Shown here: piece by piece, positions 10,998-21,033 of the stretch
Numbering within the stretch: position 1 is the first letter of the stretch
Layout: every line of letters begins with the position of its first letter
Source: Karstenula rhodostoma CBS 690.94
Taxonomy: Eukaryota > Ascomycota > Dothideomycetes > Pleosporales > Didymosphaeriaceae
NCBI GenBank assembly: GCA_010093485.1
Contig: MU001495.1
Location: forward strand, 496,001-560,000
Length of the DNA stretch: 64,000 nucleotides
Direction of reading: 5' to 3'
Translations under genes and position numbers: made by a program
The notes under the pieces: model-generated
Seen by the model: only the letters and a program-made list of their open reading frames with translations
Database searches by the model: none
What the model was told of the DNA's origin: nothing

Positions 10998-11769
10998 AAA
11001 TAATCGAGTGTCATCGAAGAGCACGCGTATTGTGGCACACCTGGGCACATGCAGTGCATCATCCAAAGCGTGTACGATATAATACAATACTGACTATCGT
11101 ACTCTTGAAATGCTTTGGTAAATACGAAAACAAAGCTTAAGTTCAATCAGGCTACGGCAGGGTAAGATTGTTTGTAAAATGTGCTTGACAGATGTGCGGC
11201 AGTGTCGGCCGCGCGGCCGCTTGATCACGGGACTCGCGACTATATCGATACTCACGTTGTACGATACTTATGTAGTATTGCGTAACAAGGCCTACATAAA
11301 TGAATTACTAGTGGATATTGATAGTGTAGCTTTATAGAGTATATGTGTGCCGTATAAAGGACTCCATGGCCGTGCACTTGGGCAAGGCTAATATCACGTG
11401 ATCTTTACGTGCGCGTTAGGATGGTTCCAATAGCTGCGAACGCTTCTAGAAGTTGTTACTAAACTGGGTACATGCTTGAAGACTGCAGGAGATCTTGTGG
11501 CTCTTCTGAATCGTTGAGCGACCAAATATCTCTCGTCTCCAATCCGGTGGTAGGAATTTCCGAAGTTCCCAATTTCTTCATGTAGTCTTCATGACAATAA
11601 GTGCCGGAGTGCTTGATATTCCGAAAAGTGCAAGGCAATACAGCTTACATATATAGAGGCTTGCCCTACGTGTTGCGGAGACGCGGAGACTTTGCAGTTA
11701 GGCAGCGATATATTACGGTAGGTGTACAGGCGTTGAATGTAGAAATCATGAATTGAAAAGGACTATATC
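10998..11769. other. Intergenic, AT-rich
   Basis: About 770 bp rich in short ATA/TAT runs, without ORFs of note or recognised repeat. It lies downstream of the reductase/epimerase gene. Confidence 0.4.
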
Positions 11770-13016
11770 TTATTCCAGGCCTCTATACCATTCCGCAACC
11801 TCGTTTACGCACTCATTTAGACCCTTAAACTTTTCATGGCGCAGTAGTTTTGTCTCCGTCAAAGCAGAGTCCACGTAGTATGGCATGTTTATGGGTACGT
11901 TATGTCTCCCAACCGTGAACAGACCGCTGGCAACTTTGTCTTGGAAAGTACTCTCGATGAGATCGCCAGCCTCTTTCCAAGTCGCCTCACCACCCTTCGA
12001 GGGGTCACTCGATCCTGCCGCGATGAACCAATCAGGCACTTCGTCGTAAGGAACCTTGACTTCGTCCAAAGCTTCCACGTGAATTTTGGCGCAGTCTCCC
12101 ACATTCACAAAGCCAAAGGCGTACCGCGGCTTCGGCTCGTTGAAGAGGAGCGCGCGCGACATGCGGTCCATATGCTTTCTCCCGTCTGTCTTCGCGGACA
12201 CCAGTTCAGAAAGCCCCATGACAGTCCCGGGTATTATCTGAACGATAGAGAATGGGACTTTCCCTGATGCGCGAAGATTTTTGAGGGTGGTCATACACTG
12301 GGCTTTTGCTGCACAGTAGGCGTGATGAGGTGAAGCCAATGGCGGCGTAAGGTTTAGCAACCCAGGATGTACAGGCGTGTACTCGTTCAAAGCGATGTCC
12401 ATGGCCGTCCCGAGTGTATCTCCGTCATCAGGATGCACCATGGCTGCTCCGGCTTGCGTAAATACAATACGCTTTACGGTGTATAGTTTTTCGGCTGCCG
12501 AGAGGATATTTTGCATCGATTTGACGAATGGAATGTAGATGTCGTGGTCAGGATGCTTGTCCTACATGGCCAGAGGGTCACGTCAGCACATGAAATATTG
12601 ACAGCGCACCTAGATTAAGAGAACACTTGCCGGCGTAGGCCAAACACCAGCAACATGGATCACATACTCCACGTCGGCAAGCGCAGAATCATATGAGTCC
12701 GGAACGGTATTGTCAGGTACTGTATGGTAGTCGATCTGGCTTGCGAACTGTTGCAGGGATGGTCCATGCTTGAGGGTTTGGATCGCGTCTTCACTTCGGA
12801 CGACACAGCGAACACGATATCCGAGGCGCAATGCATACACTGTACAGGCATATCCGATTGTTCCGTTCGCACCTGTGATCTGACATCGTTCAGTGGTCTT
12901 TCTTGCCTCACAATATGCGAAGAACCTTTGTTCGTATCCTGGGTCGGCAGAGGGATCAAGACGTGAAATTAGGATGCGATACATACCGCAACAAGGCCCC
13001 GGTTCTCCTTCGCCAT
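11770..13016 (-). CDS. NAD(P)-dependent reductase/epimerase (extended SDR, dihydroflavonol-4-reductase-like)
   Basis: Three exons, 13016-12987, 12879-12631 and 12561-11770, give 356 residues. The 30-base first exon encodes MAKENRGLVA and the 107-bp intron falls exactly before ITGANGTIGY, so the dinucleotide-binding motif (V-x-ITGANGTIG) is created by splicing. Next come VRCVVRSED, DVEYVIHVAG(VWP), the substrate loop and YCAAKAQCM with the Y-x3-K pair. Intron 2 (12562-12630) has a GC donor (CCG|GCAAGT) and joins VWPTP to DKHPDHDIY; no GT donor keeps the frame. Relatives reduce ketones of flavonoids, aldehydes or ketide intermediates; the substrate here is unknown. It shares a 417-bp divergent promoter region with the FAD monooxygenase, which suggests co-regulation. 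Confidence 0.85.
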
Positions 13017-13433
13017 GTTTTGATAAGGTGCCCGCTGGTTGGGAGTTGGTAGATGATGTGGCCTAACAGTATGTCTTCGGGTAACTCAGCCCATGAAGCG
13101 CCGTGTGAACACGCTGCTGTTGATGGAGCGCAGATGCATGTATAAGTACAAGAACAAGACAGGCGAATTCTCAAACATCGCCCATGAAGGTAAGCTTTAC
13201 CTAAGCGCTGCATTGTGGATGAAATGTGGTGTTTTGATGAGAATCGCTAGCCTAATTTGTTCGGCAGGGTCAACTCGGCTCTTGCGCGTCATCCCTATAT
13301 CCCGCGTTTCCGCCCTCCACAGCGGGGTAAAGTGTGCTGCTCTATACAGTCCTGCCGAGTACTTATTATTGAGAATGTGCGCATATGATTCTGCGCACTT
13401 TCCTGCGCTCGAACCTGGCTGACGCCATCCACC

Positions 13434-14841
13434 ATGGCCTCGCGCGCTACCACTGAATACGAACCGTTGAAAGACCCCAGCCGTATACACCAACCACTGG
13501 ACATCGTCATTGTATTGCACCCGGCCCCAGGCATATATTGGACGAAGCTGACGCCCACCGCAGGTCGGAGGCTCCCTAGGTGGTCTTTGCACGGCACTCG
13601 CGCTCAAATCCCTCCCGCAGCGTCATCGCATCACGATCCTCGAACGAAACCCAACCCCACTCCTCCACAACCAAGGCGCAGGCATCGTTGCAGGAGGAGA
13701 TACCCTCAACTTCTTCAAGCGCTATGACCGCTGCGACCGGCCACTCGCTGTCTCCTCACAGCGACGCCAATACCTCAATAAGGACGGGAACATTGTCCAT
13801 AAGGAGGACATGGTGCAGAACATGACAAGTTGGGATCTTGTCTACTACATGTTGCGCGCAAATGTCGACTATGTCGAGAGCGCGTACTGTCAAGTCCCCC
13901 CGCGACAACCTGACGAGGCAGAAGTACAGCATTTGCACGGGCACAAAGTCACTGCCCTTGAGGAGAATCATGAAAAGTTGTGTGTCATGTACACGACCAA
14001 AGATGGCAAGGAAGGGGAAATGAAAGCTGACTTGGTTATTGGCGCAGATGGTCCGAGTTCGACCGTCCGATCGCTTTTGCAGCCGGATGTTCAGCGCACT
14101 TATGCCGGCTACGTTGCCCTTCGTGGGACTGTCCGTGAGGACGAAGTGTCACCTAAGACTCTTGAAGCCTTCAAAGATCGCTTCACTTTCTTTCACGCGA
14201 AGGGAATACAGATACTCGCATACCTCATTCCCGGTGAAAACGGCACACTGGAGCCCGGCCAGCGCCTCATTAATTTTGTGTACTACACGAACTTCCCTTC
14301 GGAATCACTCGATGAGCCTTCGCAAGACCTGGCAGAGCTGATGACGGATGTCGAGGGTGTGAGACACAGAATTACGATGCCACCCGGTAAAACTGACCCC
14401 AAGGCCTGGGAGAAGCAACGTGTGATTGCAAGCGAAAGGCTGCCACCGCAGTTCGCTGAGATCGTAAGATTGACAAAAAAGCCATTTGTACAGGCGGTGA
14501 CAGACGTCATATCGCCCACGAACGAGTTTTTCAATGGCAGGGTCATCTTGCTGGGGGACGCACTCGCGGGGTTCAGGCCACACACGGTAGCAAGCACCAG
14601 CCAAGCTGCGTTCGATGCCATGATCCTGGCAGATTTTCTTCGAGGTGACATCGATTGCAAAGAGTGGAGGAAACAGACAATGGGTTACGCGCGGACAATT
14701 CAAAAACGCGGCGTTGATATGGGAGAGCGAAGCCAGCACCAAGATTTGCCGCTCGAAGAACACATCCATGATCGCAACCTGGCGTCGAGACCAAGAGAGA
14801 AGGAGATCTGGTCTGATTGGGCGATTGCAGATGTTCTGTAG
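13434..14841 (+). CDS. FAD-dependent aromatic monooxygenase (salicylate-hydroxylase / dihydroxypyridine-hydroxylase-like)
   Basis: Two exons, 13434-13511 and 13564-14841, with a 52-bp intron, encode 451 residues. The intron lies inside the FAD-binding fold: DIVI joins VGGSLGGLCTALALKSL. Downstream are ITILERN (end of the second strand binding the ribose), the DG motif ADLVIGADGPSSTVR near residue 205, and the GD motif ILLGDALAGFRPHT near residue 365, the standard order of group A flavoprotein hydroxylases. No membrane segment or signal peptide is seen. Such enzymes hydroxylate aromatic acids or heteroaromatics with NAD(P)H and O2. The gene is head-to-head with the epimerase-like gene. About 80 bp around the intron/exon 2 junction (13541-13621) recur inverted at 27282-27362. 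Confidence 0.88.
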
Positions 14842-15534
14842 TGAGGTTTGCAAGGAGCTCTAGATTCGGGACATTGCCAATTTTATTTTGTTACTTCTTC
14901 TCCCTCTCGTTTGAACGTGAACACCCACCGACGATATAATATGACGTTAGATATTACAAGATCAATTTCATGAGACTGGCGAAGTCTGTCGTTGCCTAGT
15001 GCTCGATTGCGCATCGTAACAGCTGAACGGGAAGAGTGCCTGTGACACTGCAAGTCCTCTCTGCCTTCTGGCGATGACTTGTCGAACAGCACAATACTTT
15101 TTGCTGTAAGAAATTTGAGCAACTGGCGTCGGCATGCAATGGCATGATGTGCAAGCGATTAATCCCTTTATGAATCTGCTCAATGACTGATTTAAATGCT
15201 CTTCTATTGCAAGTGCTTTCTTCTGTCAGAAGTGCTACTTGTAATACAAAAGGTAAAGCCTATACCTATTGTGGGATCGATCGAACGATTACTAAACTAT
15301 CCCGAGGATCACATCACCCCCGCATGGAAGCTCATCACGAAATGCTAGCTTTACCAAATGTGATACTTTGCGCGCTTTTGCAAGCCGCGGCAAAACGCAG
15401 TACAAGAACTCAGTAGGAAGTCACCAACAATAGCCTTTCGCCAGTAAATCAATTTCCACGACAAACCATAAGAGCAAATGATTCGACATTGCACCCAAAA
15501 GCACGAGACAGCTACGACTTGAACTTCAACTATA
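14842..15534. other. Intergenic
   Basis: About 690 bp between two genes on the same strand, expected to contain the SDR promoter. No coding or repeat signal was recognised. Confidence 0.4.
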
Positions 15535-16323
15535 ATGTCTAAAAATACTGCCAACAAACCCGTTATCGCCGTCGTCGGCGCAGGATCAGGAATTGGTGAA
15601 GCAGTTGCCCACCGCTTCGCAGCCGAGGGCTTCGTCGTTGCCCTCCTCGCGCGAACAGAGGAAGCACTGCAAACCATGGCCCAGAACATCAACAGCGACG
15701 TCGGCGCCGGCACAGCACACTACTACATCACGGATCTGCGGATCGAAGACACCATAACATCGGCTTTCAAAGCCATCCGCGCAGAGCTCGGCCCCGTCAA
15801 TGTGCTCGTGTACAACGCCGGCGCGCGTCGTGTAAATGGGCGCTCGCTCATTGACACGACGACCGAGGAATTCAAAAACTTCACCAAGATCAACCTCTTT
15901 GGCGCATTCTGGTCCAGCAAGCTTGTCATCCCGGACATGCTTGCAGCCGGCAAGGGCACCATTCTCTTCACCAGCGCGACGGGCGCGCTGCGCGGAATGC
16001 CGGGCTTGGCGTCCTTTTCTCCCGGCAAGTTCGGGCTGCGCTCGTTGTGCCAGATCATTACGCGCGAATACCAGGCTAAGGGGATCCATGCTGTGAATAT
16101 TATCGTGGATGGGCCGGTTGATGGGAAGCTGATTGGAGGCTTTTCCAGGAGACAGTGGGAGCGGGCGGGCCAAACGGAAAAGGCGGCGGATGTGGAAAGT
16201 TATCTTGTTCAACCGAGGGATCTCGCTCATACGTACTGGTTTCTGCATACGCAGCCAAAGAGCACATGGACGCAAGAATTGGATGTCAGGGCAATGAAGG
16301 AGACGCTCTTTACGAAGCTGTAG
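15535..16323 (+). CDS. Short-chain dehydrogenase/reductase with Phe in place of the catalytic Tyr
   Basis: An intronless gene of 262 codons. It has the classical SDR nucleotide motif GAGSGIG (residues 15-21), an LLART segment after strand 2, YNAG at about 93-96, the INLFGAFW helix with its Asn, and a Ser at about 147. The expected Y-x3-K is FSPGK (F161, K165), so the catalytic tyrosine is replaced while lysine and serine are kept. The C-terminal IIVDGPVDG resembles related oxidoreductases. The protein ends TKL, only a weak match to a peroxisomal signal. It could be a reductase with altered chemistry, or a non-catalytic member. It converges on the ligase pseudogene. Confidence 0.85.
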   Translation: MSKNTANKPVIAVVGAGSGIGEAVAHRFAAEGFVVALLARTEEALQTMAQNINSDVGAGTAHYYITDLRIEDTITSAFKAIRAELGPVNVLVYNAGARRVNGRSLIDTTTEEFKNFTKINLFGAFWSSKLVIPDMLAAGKGTILFTSATGALRGMPGLASFSPGKFGLRSLCQIITREYQAKGIHAVNIIVDGPVDGKLIGGFSRRQWERAGQTEKAADVESYLVQPRDLAHTYWFLHTQPKSTWTQELDVRAMKETLFTKL

Positions 16324-16508
16324 ATCAACGATGAATCGAGTCGGACGTAGTCTTGAACATGCAGATCAATCAGTGATGCATATCATGCTTATTCCAAACG
16401 CTTCATTGAACCTCCCACAGAAGTTGAGTTGACCTTGGAACACGCTGCACGTATCTTGGTAGACTGGTTGAGATATAAACCCTAACTTCCGTGCAAACTG
16501 TCCGAGGC

Positions 16509-18217
16509 CTACAAGCGAGATTTGACAGTCTTTTCTACTTCCTCCAACTTTGCTTGCTCGACGAGTACCCTCCTTGGTATCTTGCCCGCATTGTTTTTAG
16601 GCACCGCTTTCACGAACCGGATCCCGCCCCTGAGCTTCTTATGCGGCGAACCATTTATGTAGCTCTTCCTCCAGTTCCTTGCCACCCTTGCATCCTGCAG
16701 CGACAACAACATACGCTCTCGGTAACTCCGTTACTCTTGGCTCAGTCCACACGCCAATAACGGCTACATCGGCGACCGCTAGGTGACTTATTAAGTATAA
16801 CGGCTTTCAGGTCGCGCCTGCGCAACTTGAAGGTCTCTTGCTAAGTTCTTTGAGACGGTCAGTGACGTATAGATTCCCATGCTCATCAAATCTTCCGACA
16901 TCGCCGGTGTGATACCATCCTTCTGCGTCGAAAGCCTCAGCCGTAGCTTGAGGATTGTTATAGTAACCCTTGATGATATTTGGGACTTTGAGACACACAT
17001 CGCCTTCTCCGCCTACATCTACTTCATTGCCATCGCTCACGAGCCTTGCTGATATGCTGGGTAACAAACATCCGGATGCACCCACTGAGTTGTTTAATTC
17101 CTCCAGACGCTGCGAACACACGGCTGGCGCGGCTTCGGAAAGACCGTAAGTCCGGCGAATTGAAGCGCCTAGGCGCTCGTGCATGGTTTTGATTATCCCT
17201 ACAGGTACTGGAGCAGCGGAGGGGTGTAGGTCCTGGAGGGACTTGAGGTTGTACTGGTCGACCATGGGGGCCTTCGCTAATGCGAGTGCAACAGGTGGAA
17301 CAATGTATGCCATTGTGATTTCCTCGCTTTCCGCCGTCTTGGCAGAATCGCTCGAGGTCAAAACCTTGCATAACGTGGGTAGTCACACCGTAGAAGACGG
17401 GTACCAGCAAGAGGGCGGCGATGCCTGTGTACATTAGTGAACGTTTGACAGTGAAAACATTATACCTACCGTATATGTGATACATGGTAGGAGACTGAGG
17501 CTCCTGTCCGTCTTCTAATCCCTGTCATTGCCCTCGGCTACAGCGAGTTGAATGGTGGTTGCGACAATATTTTCGTGCGTCAACATGGCACCCCGCCAGT
17601 GGTTCCCGACGAGTACAACAGATATGCCAGGTCTTCCTTGGAGTTGATGTTAACTTGCGCCGCACTCTTCGACGCACTCTTTAGGGTAGAAAAGTGCCGC
17701 ACGGGTTTCGTCGGCTTGCCATCTCCAACCAGAAGTATACGATCCAGAGGAAGGCCGACTTTAGATGCTGCTTTGCAAGCCACTTCAAGACATGCCACGT
17801 TCGTCAGCAGTCCCTTGGCTTTCGAAGATGTTAACTGAGACGCCAGCTCATCGACCGTGTACATGAAATTCAGAGGACACACCACGCCTCCTACAAGTAA
17901 CGCTCCGAAAGTAGCAGGCGCGATATCAATCGTGTTTGGCGTCATCATAGCCAGAACATCGCCCTTGCGCGAGCGCCACTGCTCCTGGAGGCCCCTTCCA
18001 AATTTTTCAGCGCTGGAACGAAGTTGGTCATATGTGAGCTTTCGGTTGGTGGCAACATCAACAAATAGCACTGCGATCATGTTAGGCGCCATTCGAAGCA
18101 CGTATGCGGAGACAGACCATGATCATTCGGGTAATCGCGATCCGGCTGTTCGAGAAAGAATGTCCATGCATCAACGGCTGGGATGGTAATAGGGGGATAG
18201 GATGACTCGATCGGCAT
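16509..18217 (-). pseudogene. 4-coumarate-CoA-ligase-like / acyl-CoA synthetase pseudogene
   Basis: On the minus strand the ANL-family ligase can be followed from an N-terminus at MPIESSYPPITIP, over a probable intron with a CTAACATGATCGCAG end, to RKLTYDQLRSSAEKF, YLLYSSGTTG, THENIVATTIQLAVAEG, MYHIYG, AYIVPPVALALAKAP, TYGLSEAAP, WYHTGDVGRFDEHG, DRLKEL and KNNAGKIPRRVLVE, ending SRL. The pieces fall in different frames: the phosphate loop lacks the LPK part with a frame change (about 17.58 kb), TAG replaces a Trp codon (about 17.52), and further frame changes lie near 17.49, 17.32, 16.83, 16.78 and 16.65 kb. It cannot make a full enzyme. The C-terminal SRL is a PTS1, so the ancestor was probably a peroxisomal ligase activating an aromatic or fatty acid. 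Confidence 0.85.
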
Positions 18218-18374
18218 TGTCAGATAGGGATAGCTAGAATGTATGGCGATGCTGTAGAATCCGGCTCTCATAGGAACATATAGACCGGATATAAGCTAAG
18301 GACTTTGCTAGTCAATTATAGAATAGTGAACCCTAGAGTAACTTAGGCTACTATACAAGTTTAGAATCTTCCCC

Positions 18375-18411
18375 TAATACTGTATCGCTGATGTTCACCT
18401 TCCTGTAAGAG
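18375..18411. repeat. 37-bp motif also present at 32222-32258
   Basis: The two copies share 29 of 37 bases and all eight differences are transitions by my hand alignment. Flanking sequence does not match. It may be a small remnant of a RIP-mutated repeat. Confidence 0.3.
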
Positions 18412-18673
18412 ATCCGGCTCGTGATAAACGTAAGCTCCATCATTAGCATGTTTAAGTAGACGATGGTGGCTACGTGCGTCGCAGGGACACAACAGCGGTG
18501 ACCAGGTGTGATTAGTCGTGGCCGAGCAGCCGCGGCTTGGAAAGACCCCCGGGCCCACACTGCACCCCACACTTTCCTCCGCCCTTTCCTCCACGCATGT
18601 CCACGCCGCGCTTATAGAGAACCTGGACCACACGAAACCTTCGACATCTACAGCTTGACTGCTGACAGGCGAC

Positions 18674-19466
18674 ATGTCTAACAATGGAAAAATCACCATT
18701 TATATCGATTGTGGTAAGTCTCGACGATCATCTTCTCTACCCAGACTTTTCTCACTCAACGTCCCTCAGTATCACCGTACTCGTGGTTCGCCTTCACCAA
18801 CATTGTAAACTACAGACCTCTCCTCAACGCCCACGGTGTAGAAGTCGAGATCCTGCCATTCTTCCTCGGAGCCGCACGCGATGGCGCAGGCAACCCATGG
18901 ACTCCAACGCCTCAATGGAAAGCCGCTTTCTCGGCCCAAGACACCGACCTCACAGGAAATTTGCTCGGCCTAAAAGTTGTCACGCCAGAAGTTTTTCCCA
19001 TATCGTCCTTGTTCGTAAGTCAATTTTTACCCCCAAATCACATTTATGAGCTGGAATGTAATTTTGAACGATAAAGCCGGTGCGCATCGCGACTTTCGTA
19101 AAATTTAATTACCCTGCCGAAAATTTCGATGCAACGTTCGAAGCCTTTGCTTCGGGTTATTGGAGCAAAGGGATCAACATCTCGAAGCCTGAAGGTGTGC
19201 TCAAAGCACTCGATGGCATCTTTCCTGCTCAAGAGATCCGTGAGATCATGAAGAAGGCGCTCACACCCGAGAATAAGAAACGGGTTATTGATATCACGAG
19301 CGGATCGGGAGCATTTGGCGCGCCGTGGATTGTGGGCACTAATAAGAGTGGGGAGGCGAGGAGCTGGTTTGGGAATGATCGGTGGGATCAGGTATTCTGG
19401 CATTTGGGCGTGCCGTTTGAACGCGTGAAGATTCTACCGCTAGGAGGGGGCAATGCAAAACTATAA
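18674..19466 (+). CDS. Kappa-class glutathione S-transferase / 2-hydroxychromene-2-carboxylate isomerase family (DsbA-like)
   Basis: Three exons, 18674-18713, 18770-19014 and 19077-19466 (introns 56 and 62 bp), encode 224 residues. The thioredoxin-like start ITIYIDCVSPYSWFAF carries the conserved serine of the S-P-Y-S/W motif that replaces the DsbA cysteine pair. FFLGAARDGAGN follows, then a helical insertion and the cis-proline loop FGAPWIV with WFGNDRWDQV near the end. The family uses glutathione as cofactor for conjugation, peroxide reduction or cis-trans isomerisation in aromatic breakdown. The protein ends in AKL, a good peroxisomal PTS1, as kappa GSTs often do. It is divergent from the ligase pseudogene, whose product also ended in a PTS1. 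Confidence 0.9.
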
Positions 19467-20449
19467 ATTAAAATATTGTATTCAGAGAAACACTCAAAAT
19501 TCGGCTTGCGCAACCTTGAGAGTTCTGTCTGCTGCTGGAGTACTTCGACGACTTGCCTACAGACGCATGGGCCATGGAGGGTTTAGGCGGCCAATTCAGA
19601 TCGCTCAGTATTCAATCGATAGCGGACGCCCGTTCTTTGCGTACCCAACGAGAGATTTCTCGTAATGGGGACATCCTGCACCTGTTCCCGCGCCTCCTTC
19701 TCCTGCTCTTCCCGCTCCTCTAGCAATCTATCAGTCCATTCAGTTGACCGCCCTATTTCTACGCCCAACGATGCCTGCAAACATCATGAGTGTTCAAGGG
19801 CGTTGTTCCCATGCTAAACGTGCTGTGTGACGCCCTGTAGAAGGTGCTCTGTGGTGCTGTGTAGAGAAGGTGGATCCCACTTCCACGAGGCGAGAGACTA
19901 TATAATCAAGACGTTTCAGATATCCTGTCACTGGATGAGGGGGGCGATGGGCGACTCCTTGCTGCAGATTGTATCGTAGATGCTTACAGGCAGCAACATA
20001 GAAGGCCATATCTTGATGGCTTTCGACCAACGTATGGATGAGCAACTAGAGCACCGTAAAAATCGTCCTACAAGAGACGTACTGACCTAAAGCTGAAGCC
20101 AATTATATCCTCCTGGAAGAAAGAAAAGTAGATTAGCAACAATGAAGATCGTCGCATGCTCAGCAAGTTGTACTTCGCTACCGCGTGGCATGGCTTTTAG
20201 ATAACAATTTCTACAGTCGGTTGTTTCCAAAGTTCCAAATTGCCCAGACACACTCCCAACAAGAACTAAATTGAATTTTGAAAATTCCACCAAATAATAA
20301 ATTAAATCATAAAAGCGCCATGAGACGATAAATTGGGGTCCAAAGCTATCAAATAACGTCTGTACGCGCCAGTCTCTGCCATCACATGTGCGACTGCACT
20401 AGTGTGTACCTCATTGGTGTTTTACTCCGCCCTCTAACCTATTACGTCC
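19467..20449. other. Intergenic
   Basis: Nearly 1 kb downstream of the GST gene with no recognisable coding region, RNA gene or repeat. Confidence 0.4.
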
Positions 20450-20630
20450 ACTATACCGTATAAACCAGCACTTCCCATTTTAGGTGGGCGGTAAGAGCCA
20501 GCAGAACGTGTTTTATTGGCTAGAATCAGGTCGAAGAAGAAGCTAGAGCTCTACACCCAATTGGACACCTGTATTTGCCCGCTCAAAACGGTTAGCACCA
20601 AAGCGCCTGTGCCGGTTTATACGGTAGTTT
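20450..20630. mobile_element. Small MITE-like inverted-repeat element, family B
   Basis: The left end (ACTATACCGTATAAACCAGCAC) and the right end (GTGCCGGTTTATACGGTAGT) are near-perfect inverted copies, 17-20 bp long with a two-base indel, around a 140-bp non-coding core. This is the size and form of a non-autonomous DNA transposon. No second copy was seen in the window. Confidence 0.45.
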
Positions 20631-21033
20631 TAGCTATTTTGATCATTAAAAGAGCGACTTCTCGCTTTCCGAAACCCCTGCTGGCCGGAGTATTTAAAGC
20701 GCGCCATGTCTCGTCTGCTCCTTTGTTCTTTCACCCTCATAGCCAATATTTGAATTTTATCCAACAAACTATTCAACAGAATAGTTCTCCCTTTCACGTC
20801 GTCTATCGCATGTCAGTCAGTAAGTCAGACTGACTTGGATATATAGTAAGAAGTCGCAAGAGCGTTGATCGTCTGTCCTCGCAGTCGTCACCGACTCGTA
20901 AAAGCGACTAACTGTATCTCTGCCTGTGTCGCTCGAGAAGCCTCGCAGCCCGTAGAATACAACCAATATACCCTCTACACGAGAATAATAATAAAAGCGC
21001 ACTCGCACCCCATCGTACAATCGATCAATCGCG

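Noticed and set aside
15586..16275. 229-codon ORF antisense to the SDR gene
   Set aside because: Shadow of a GC-rich coding frame; the plus-strand protein has clear SDR motifs.
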